Below are positions 57,823 through 64,000 of a DNA stretch of 64,000 nucleotides, piece after piece. Position numbers and translations under genes: made by a program. Each line of letters opens with the position of its first letter. The first letter of the stretch is position 1. Below the pieces are notes generated by a model that saw only the letters and a list, made by a program, of their open reading frames with translations, had not been told where the DNA came from and ran no database searches. This stretch comes from Euonymus europaeus. Its lineage: Eukaryota; Streptophyta; Magnoliopsida; Celastrales; Celastraceae. Location of the stretch: NCBI GenBank assembly GCA_963580455.1, contig OY756967.1, forward strand, positions 9,322,501 through 9,386,500. Reading direction: 5' to 3'.

Positions 57823-58992
57823 AGTTGCTCGGTGTACACTTTTTATTGTTCTTCTATGTTAAAGTTTACGAAAATGAGCTTCCAGGATTATTTCGATGCC
57901 AAAACCCCAACTTTCTATGACAAATGGACAAAACCGTCAAAAGCACCTCCATAGAGAGAGTTGAGCAACTTCGGACAATCAAAGTTGCTCGGGGTACACT
58001 TTATATTGTTCTACTAACTCAAATTTTACGAGTATAAGCTTCCAAAATTATTTCGATGCCAAAACAACAACTTTCTATGACAAATGGACAAAACCGTTAA
58101 AAGCTCCTCCATAGAGAGAGTTGAGCAACTTCGGACAATCAAAGTTGCTCGGTGAACACTTTATATTATTCTACTAAGTAAAATTTTACGAGTATAAGCT
58201 TCCAAGATTATTTCGATGCCAAAACATTAACTTTCTATGACAAATGGACAAAACCGTTAAAAGCTCCTCCATAGAGAGAGTTGAGCAACTTCGGACAATC
58301 AAAGTTGCTCGGTGTACACGTTTTATTGTTCTTCTATGTTAAATTTTACGAAAATGAGCTTCCAGGGTTATTTCGATGCCAAAACACCAACTTTCTATGA
58401 CAAAAGGACAAAACCGTTCAAAGCTCCTCCATAGAGAGAGTAGAGCAACTTCGGACAATCAAAGTTACTCGGTGTACACTTTTTATTGTTCTTCTATGTT
58501 AAATTTTACGAAAATGAGCTTCCAGGATTATTTCGATGCCAAAACACCAAATTTCTATGACAAAAGAACAAAACCGTTAAAACTCCTCCATAGAGAGAGT
58601 AGAGCAACTTCGGACAATCAAAGTTGCTCGATGTACACTTTTTATTGTTCTTCTATGTTGAATTTTACGAAAATGAGCTTCCAATATTATTTCGATGCCA
58701 AAACATTAACTTTCTATGAAAAATGAACAAAACCATTAAAAGCTCCTCCATAGAGAGAGTTGAGCAACTTCGGACAATCAAAGTTGCTCGGTGTACACGT
58801 TTTATTGTTCTTCTATGTTAAATTTTAAGAAAATGAGCTTCTAGGGTTATTTCGATGCCAAAACACCAACTTTCTATGACAAAAGGACAAAACCGTTAAA
58901 AGCTCCTCCATAGAGAGAGTAGAGCAACTTCGGACAATCAAAGTTGCTCGGTGTACACTTTTTATTGTTCTTCTATGTTAAATTTTACAATC
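57823..58992. repeat. Diverged 160-bp satellite with a dyad in each monomer
   Basis: Seven monomers, spaced 159-160 bp (CCATAGAGAGAG near 57950, 58110, 58270, 58430, 58589, 58749 and 58909). They resemble the main satellite in length, in the GAGAGAGTTGAGCA segment, in TTTTTATTGTT and in the CGATGCCAAAAC segment, so the two families share an origin. Each monomer has GAGCAACTT, ten bases, AAGTTGCTC: a 9-bp inverted repeat. The join to the main satellite at 57822/57823 is out of phase. The 116-codon frame at 58376-58726 follows the repeat and is not a gene. Confidence 0.93.
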
Positions 58993-59100
58993 AAAGCTCC
59001 TCTCTATGGAGGAGCTTTTAACGATTTTTATCCATTTGTCATAGAAAGTTGGTGTTTTGGCATCGAAATAACCCTGGAAGCTCATTTTCGTAAAATTTAA
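58993..59100. repeat. Inverted piece of the diverged satellite with a fold-back junction
   Basis: From about 59001 to 59100 the sequence is the reverse complement of the diverged satellite. At the turn, AAAGCTCCTC (58993-59002) and GAGGAGCTTT (59009-59018) form a perfect 10-bp stem with a six-base loop, because the two orientations meet at the same monomer segment. The LTR of copy B starts right after, at 59101. Confidence 0.9.
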
Positions 59101-61268
59101 TGTCACGCCCCGTTTCCGGAGACGCGACTGGGTGCTCTCTCCGCACCCTTCCTAGGTCACTAGTGTGAACATCCGGGATCAACCGGAAATCCGGCGGCAC
59201 CTCCCCGTATATCGGAGAGCGCCCACCTGCATCAGAAACGCAGCAACAACATCACACTAGCAACCTAGCAAACATAGGCCTCGGGCCTCAACCACATGCA
59301 ATCCTGACCCTAGGCCTCAGGCCATCCACTACCAGCATGCACAAACTGATGGCATCACATATAAATCAACACACAGATTTATAAACATCAAATATAACCA
59401 TCAATCAACATCTACCACCACATACAAGCACCACAGTGCCAAATGGTTATATTCTCTCAACATAGATATACTACGTACACCCATATGCTTAGAGTATATC
59501 TCTAGCATCCTATTCTATCCAGGGCCATCCATGTCATGACCTGCTCACCGATCCGCAGCACCAGTACCCGTACCAGTGTCTCCCGTGGAAGGAAGAAAGT
59601 AAAGGAGTGAGCTAGAAGCTCAGTAGGGTATGAAGTAAACATCAATATAAGCTGAACCAAAAGGAAGCAATGCATCAATATGTAACTACCACATGAACGT
59701 ATACTCAACAAGTTCACATCAACATTTACCCGGATAACCCTTTCGGAGCATAACAACCACAATATCATTGCAACTCAATGAAATATTGCACTGGAGCAAG
59801 CTCACCACAACCAACCACTCCTAGGATCATCCGGTTGCGTGAACCTATCACGCCCGCACCCCACAAGGCAAGTCACTCTTGACCTTACCCCTAGTGCGTT
59901 ATCCTACTTGGAGTTCACATGACTCAGTGGTAACTCTCATCACCTCGTCATCCCCCCAAGTAGCTTTCAAGAAACCTAAAGGTTCCCGAGTCCATACCCG
60001 GTCCCCCATGCAACTCTAATGCACTATGTCATGACATGCTGAATAGTTATATATATGAACAACCTACATATATATATACATAACTACCATGATGCATGAA
60101 CGGAAATCACATCGTGTCCATAGGAGATGGAACACACACACTCGGGTCATGCAACATCAAGAATCAACAAGAATCACAATTTGGGTTCGTTTCCCCTTAG
60201 GAGCAATTAAGGCGGAAACACAAAAGAAACGACCAATGAGGAATCGAAAAGCTCTTTACATATCGAAAATGAACGATAGAAAGAATGGTTGGAAATCCCC
60301 TACCTCGTGTCGAGCAATTTACCACAATTTCCCAAATTTCGTTCCTAGGGTTTCGGTTTGCCCAAACCTACAATGTGGCGTAACCGAACCCTCACATGCA
60401 TCAATATATCAACCACAACTCATATAAACATCAATGAAAATCAATAAATTCGAAATCACTTACTTCTCTCTCTAGAAATTCCTTCCAAAATCCTCCAACT
60501 CACTCCAAGCTCAACTCAACTCCAAAACACAAACCAATCTACATAAACATCCAAAATCAACCTATAAACAACATATCTAAAGCATAGCACTCAACTCTTC
60601 AAGAATCTAGCAAATCTAGAAAAACCTAGAATTTACAAAAACTATGAAAAACTTACCAAATCACTTGAATCAACCTTGAATCTTCCTTACTTAGCGTCAA
60701 GGATCATCAATCCACAATCTCCAAGTCAATCTCTTGCCAAAATCTCCTTCTCTCTCTTCTTCTCTCTCACTTTCTCTCTCTAGCCGGGCTCTCCAAGAAG
60801 AAATATGCAGAAATGTCTAAAAACTGAGCTTAAAAACTGATTTCCCGATAACCGTCCGGACGCCCCAAGTGACCGTCCGGACGCTTCACTGTTCTCTCAA
60901 CACTCTGCCCACTTTGTAGGCTTAACCGTCCGGACGCCTCGTTAGACCGTCCGGACGGTCTACTGTTCACAGCATCAAAATTTTTCACTGAATATGAATC
61001 TGCCCCAGTTCCTTCACAAACCGTCCGGACGGCTGTTTTAACCGTCCGGACGGTGTCTGTTTTCCAGAAACCCAGTTTTCTTAAATTTTATTTTCCGTCT
61101 CGGTTCAAGCTTCGATTTGATATATTACGGGCCCGAAACGGACATGTATACTAAAAGTTATGCCCCATTTACCGAACCAAACTCCAAAACTATTTTTCTA
61201 TGATTCCGTACCTCACGGATCATCCGTATTTCGACTCAAAACTAAAAATTTTGGGTCGGGGTTTCACA
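59101..61268 (-). repeat. 3' LTR of Tekay-type copy B
   Basis: 2168 bp; on the minus strand it starts TGTGAAACCCCGACCC and ends GGGGCGTGACA. It shares with copy A the (TA)n tract, the GAGCT/AGCTC hairpin (59609-59621) and the palindrome pairs. It keeps the six palindromes that copy A has partly lost. Confidence 0.94.
60853..61052 (-). promoter_or_regulatory. Six CGTCCGGACG palindromes in three 21-bp pairs, copy B LTR
   Basis: CGTCCGGACG starts at 60853, 60874, 60927, 60948, 61022 and 61043 (plus coordinates). Spacings in pairs are 21, 21 and 21 bp. All six cores are intact. Confidence 0.7.
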
Positions 61269-61281
61269 TCCTTCCCCCCTT
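61269..61281 (-). other. Polypurine tract of Tekay-type copy B
   Basis: Minus strand AAGGGGGGAAGGA directly before the 3' LTR. Confidence 0.9.
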
Positions 61282-61306
61282 AATAAAATTTCGTCCCGAA
61301 ATTTAA

Positions 61307-64000
61307 CTACACACACGTACCTGAATCTCCGAACAACTCCGGGTACCTTTCCTTCATTCGAGACTCCAACTCCCAAGTTGCTTCTTCAACTCCGTGGTAC
61401 ATCCACATCACTTTTACCAATGGTATCACACTCGACCTCGTGACCTTGTTCTGTCGGTCTAGAATCTTCACCGGGTGAAGAGTGTAGCTCCCATCTTCCT
61501 CAACTTCCAACGTAGTCCAATCTATCACATGCGACGGATCCGGCTCATATTTCCGAAGCATAGATACATGGAATACATTGTGAACCTTCTCAAGCTTCGG
61601 TGGAAGTGCCAAACGGTACGCCACCGGTCCAACTGTCTCCAAAATCTCAAATGGCCCCACAAACCTCGGTGCCAACTTCCCATGCTTGCTATATCTCTGA
61701 ATTCCCCGTCTCGGACTAACCTTCAAGAAAACCTTATCGCCTACAGCGAACTCCAAAGGTCTCCTCCTCCGGTCAGCATAAGACTTCTGTCGGTTCTGTG
61801 CGGTGATCAACCGCTTCCGTATCTCATCCACTCTCTCTCGTGCTTCTTTGACCATCTCCGGTCCTGACACAACTTTCTCACCAACCTCTGCCCAACACAA
61901 GGGCGACCTACAAGGCCTCCCGTAGAGCGCCGCGTAAGGTGCCATCCCGATACTACTTTGGAAAGAGTTGTTATACACAAACTCCGCCAAATGTAAGTAC
62001 CGATCCCAACTTCCTCCAAAATCAACTACACATGCCCGTAGCATATCCTCCAGAACCTGTATGGTTCTCTCACTCTGTCCGTCACTCTGAGGATGATAAG
62101 CTGTAGAGAAATCCAACTTCGTTCCCAATGCCTCCTGTAAGCTACTCCAGAATCTACCTGTGAACCTCGGGTCTCGGTTCGACACGATAGATAATGGAAT
62201 TCCGTGAAGTCTCACAATCTCCTTGATATACATAGTACTCAAGGTCTCCAATGAATCCGTCTTGTTCATGGGTAAGAAGTGTGCAGACTTAGTCAATCTG
62301 TCCACTATCACCCAAACCGCATCATGCCTCCTCTGAGTCATTGGCAATGCCGTCACAAAGTCCATTGTGATCTTCTCCCACTTCCATTCCGCTACTGGTA
62401 ATGGTTGCAACAATCCAGCTGGTCTCTGATGTTCTGCCTTCACTTGTTGACAAGTAAGACACTTCGTCACAAATCTAGCAACATCGGCCTTCATACCCTT
62501 CCACCAGAAACTCTGCCTCAAGTCTCGGTACATCTTCGTACCCCCGGGATGCATAGCAAACCAAGAATGATGTGCTTCCTTTAGAATCTCCTGTCTCAAC
62601 TCATCATCTTCGGGAACCACTAACCTTCCCGCATATCGTACTCCACCATCATTCCCTCGAAGCCATCCAAGACTCTCATCAATCACATCAAATGCATGAT
62701 CTCCATTTTGTGCATCTATAACCTTCTGAACCATCATAGGTCTCGAAGTCATAGAACACAAATGCATCTTTTCCTCTTGACTCTTCAACTCCAATCCAAA
62801 CTCATTGATTGTCTCCACAATTTCCCACTCATGCATGAATAAGCTAGCAACCTTCTGCTTCCTACTCAATGCATCCGCAACCACATTCGCTTTACCAGGA
62901 TGGTATTGCAAATTAAAATCAAAATCCTCCAAGTACTCCATCCACCGCCTTTGCCGTAAGTTCAACTCTTTTTGGGTGAATAGGTACTTGAGGCTTTTGT
63001 GATCCGAGAACACCTCAAACGTCTCTCCGTAGAGATAATACCTCCACTGCTTAAGAGCAAATACCACTGCCGCCAACTCCAGATCATGCACCGGATAATT
63101 CCTCTCATGTGTCTTCAACAACCTCGAACCATACTCTATCACTCGGCCCTGCTGCATCAACACACAACCCAACCCAACTCCAGATGCATCGCAATACACA
63201 TGATAGCCAACATTCCTCTCCGTAACTACTAACACTGGAGGTGTTGTCAACCTTTTCTTCAACTCTTCAAATGCGGCCTCACATTCGTCTGTCCACACAA
63301 ACGGTGTACCCTTCTTCGTGAGCTGCGTCATTGGCGATGCAACTCTTGAGAAGTCCTCAATAAACCTCCGGTAGTATCCTGCCAATCCTAGGAAACTCCG
63401 GATCTCAGTCACATTCTTCGGCCTCTCCCAATTCAAAACTGACTCAACTTTGGAGTAGTCAACTGCTATGCCTTCTTGAGTGATCACATGGCCTAGGAAC
63501 TTCACTTCCGTGGCCCAAAATTCACACTTACTCAATTTAGCATACAGTTGATTCTCCCTCAATGTCTGTAACACTACCCTCAAGTGTTCTTCATGCTCTT
63601 CCTCCGTAGGAGAATAAATCAGTATATCATCAATAAACACAACTACAAACTTGTCCAAAAACGGTCGAAGAACCCTTTTCATTAGGTCCATGAATACCGC
63701 CGGGGCATTTGTCAACCCAAACGGCATCACAAGGAACTCATAATGCCCATAACGAGTTCTAAACGCTGTTTTCTGGATATCCTCATCCTTGATCCTCAAC
63801 TGATGATAACCCGACCTCAAGTCAATCTTAGAGAAATGCCTAGCACCTCTCAATTGGTCAAACAAATCATTGATCCTAGGCAATGGATACTTATTCCTCA
63901 CTGTAACCTTATTCAACTGCCTATAATCAATACACATCCTCAAACTTCCGTCTTTCTTCTTGACGAACAACACCGGTGCTCCCCACGGGGACACACTCGG
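61307..64000 (-). CDS. pol: pol of Tekay-type copy B (RT-RH-IN-chromodomain), 5' end outside window, integrase active site changed
   Basis: Open for at least 895 codons; the true start is beyond the window, and residues here are numbered from the GTG codon at 63994. RT has D58 and FIDD with D122/D123. RNase H begins near YCDASG (277-282). The integrase zinc finger is H475/H476/H482 with C512 and C515. The integrase core has D545 and E642. The middle catalytic Asp should lie 36 residues before E642, and residue 606 there is Asn (VSNRDPRF); copy A has Asp. A GPF segment (780-782) and a chromodomain-like tail (about 840-890) end the protein. The enzyme set would copy RNA to DNA and insert it, but integration should fail with the changed residue. 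A standard TAG ends the frame 38 bp before the LTR. Confidence 0.94.
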   Translation of the reverse strand, partial: PSVSPWGAPVLFVKKKDGSLRMCIDYRQLNKVTVRNKYPLPRINDLFDQLRGARHFSKIDLRSGYHQLRIKDEDIQKTAFRTRYGHYEFLVMPFGLTNAPAVFMDLMKRVLRPFLDKFVVVFIDDILIYSPTEEEHEEHLRVVLQTLRENQLYAKLSKCEFWATEVKFLGHVITQEGIAVDYSKVESVLNWERPKNVTEIRSFLGLAGYYRRFIEDFSRVASPMTQLTKKGTPFVWTDECEAAFEELKKRLTTPPVLVVTERNVGYHVYCDASGVGLGCVLMQQGRVIEYGSRLLKTHERNYPVHDLELAAVVFALKQWRYYLYGETFEVFSDHKSLKYLFTQKELNLRQRRWMEYLEDFDFNLQYHPGKANVVADALSRKQKVASLFMHEWEIVETINEFGLELKSQEEKMHLCSMTSRPMMVQKVIDAQNGDHAFDVIDESLGWLRGNDGGVRYAGRLVVPEDDELRQEILKEAHHSWFAMHPGGTKMYRDLRQSFWWKGMKADVARFVTKCLTCQQVKAEHQRPAGLLQPLPVAEWKWEKITMDFVTALPMTQRRHDAVWVIVDRLTKSAHFLPMNKTDSLETLSTMYIKEIVRLHGIPLSIVSNRDPRFTGRFWSSLQEALGTKLDFSTAYHPQSDGQSERTIQVLEDMLRACVVDFGGSWDRYLHLAEFVYNNSFQSSIGMAPYAALYGRPCRSPLCWAEVGEKVVSGPEMVKEARERVDEIRKRLITAQNRQKSYADRRRRPLEFAVGDKVFLKVSPRRGIQRYSKHGKLAPRFVGPFEILETVGPVAYRLALPPKLEKVHNVFHVSMLRKYEPDPSHVIDWTTLEVEEDGSYTLHPVKILDRQNKVTRSSVIPLVKVMWMYHGVEEATWELESRMKERYPELFGDSGTCV

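Larger units (their letters stand above)
59101..64000 (-). mobile_element. Tekay-type Ty3/gypsy retrotransposon, copy B (partial in window)
   Basis: Minus-strand element: 3' LTR 59101-61268, PPT 61269-61281, pol from 61307 to the window end. Protease, gag and the 5' LTR lie outside. It is close to copy A in LTR and pol but has no stop or frame change in the visible pol. The flank before the LTR is TTTAA (59096-59100); its partner should lie beyond the window. Confidence 0.95.

Noticed and set aside
58376..58726. 116-codon ORF with an internal repeat
   Set aside because: Reads through two monomers of the diverged satellite; the protein repeat is the DNA repeat.

Overview
The window is nuclear DNA of a flowering plant, probably a dicot, from a heterochromatic satellite array packed with LTR retrotransposons. 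I recognise no host single-copy gene, rRNA or tRNA. Three things point to a plant: long stretches of a 160-bp satellite with higher-order structure, chromovirus-type Ty3/gypsy polyproteins of two plant lineages (Tekay/Del-like and probably Reina-like), and a third element with a tRNA-Arg primer site like that of Ogre/TAT elements.

Layout. (1) 1-12010: satellite, built as an 11-monomer higher-order repeat of about 1761 bp, with a second-tier tandem duplication of about 4189 bp. (2) 12011-27070: a minus-strand Ogre/TAT-like element with 2982-bp LTRs, a tRNA-Arg PBS, a PPT and a 5-bp target duplication, but no gag-pol. Its 3' LTR is split by a plus-strand Tekay-type solo LTR (13157-15427). Its interior holds 3'-proximal tandem repeats, three covarying hairpins, an unidentified 148-codon ORF and a gene-like antisense stretch. 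(3) 27071-29264: the same satellite resumes. (4) 29265-42826: a plus-strand Tekay-type element (copy A), heavily mutated and missing the end of its 3' LTR. That 3' LTR carries a Reina-like element (37603-42754) whose 1417-codon gag-pol is open but lacks the normal integrase C-terminus. (5) 42823-57822: satellite, with local 480-bp, 582-bp and 1438-bp duplications. (6) 57823-58992: a diverged 160-bp satellite with a strong dyad in each monomer. It ends in a fold-back inversion (58993-59100). (7) 59101-64000: a minus-strand Tekay-type element (copy B), 3' LTR plus most of pol, running off the window.

Order of events from nesting: satellite first; then the Ogre-like element and both Tekay copies into satellite; then a Tekay-type element into the Ogre-like LTR, later reduced to a solo LTR; and the Reina-like element into the copy A 3' LTR. 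None of the elements seen is clearly autonomous. Copy A has many breaks and lost a reverse-transcriptase catalytic Asp. Copy B has an open pol but lost an integrase catalytic Asp. The Reina-like element lost its integrase tail and the 3' LTR terminus. The Ogre-like element has no enzymes.

The observation I rate highest is in the Tekay-type LTRs: six copies of a CG-rich palindrome arranged as three pairs, each pair spaced exactly 21 bp (two helical turns), kept in two independent LTR subfamilies. Second are three stem-loops inside the Ogre-like element that keep their pairing while the outer stem sequence changes.
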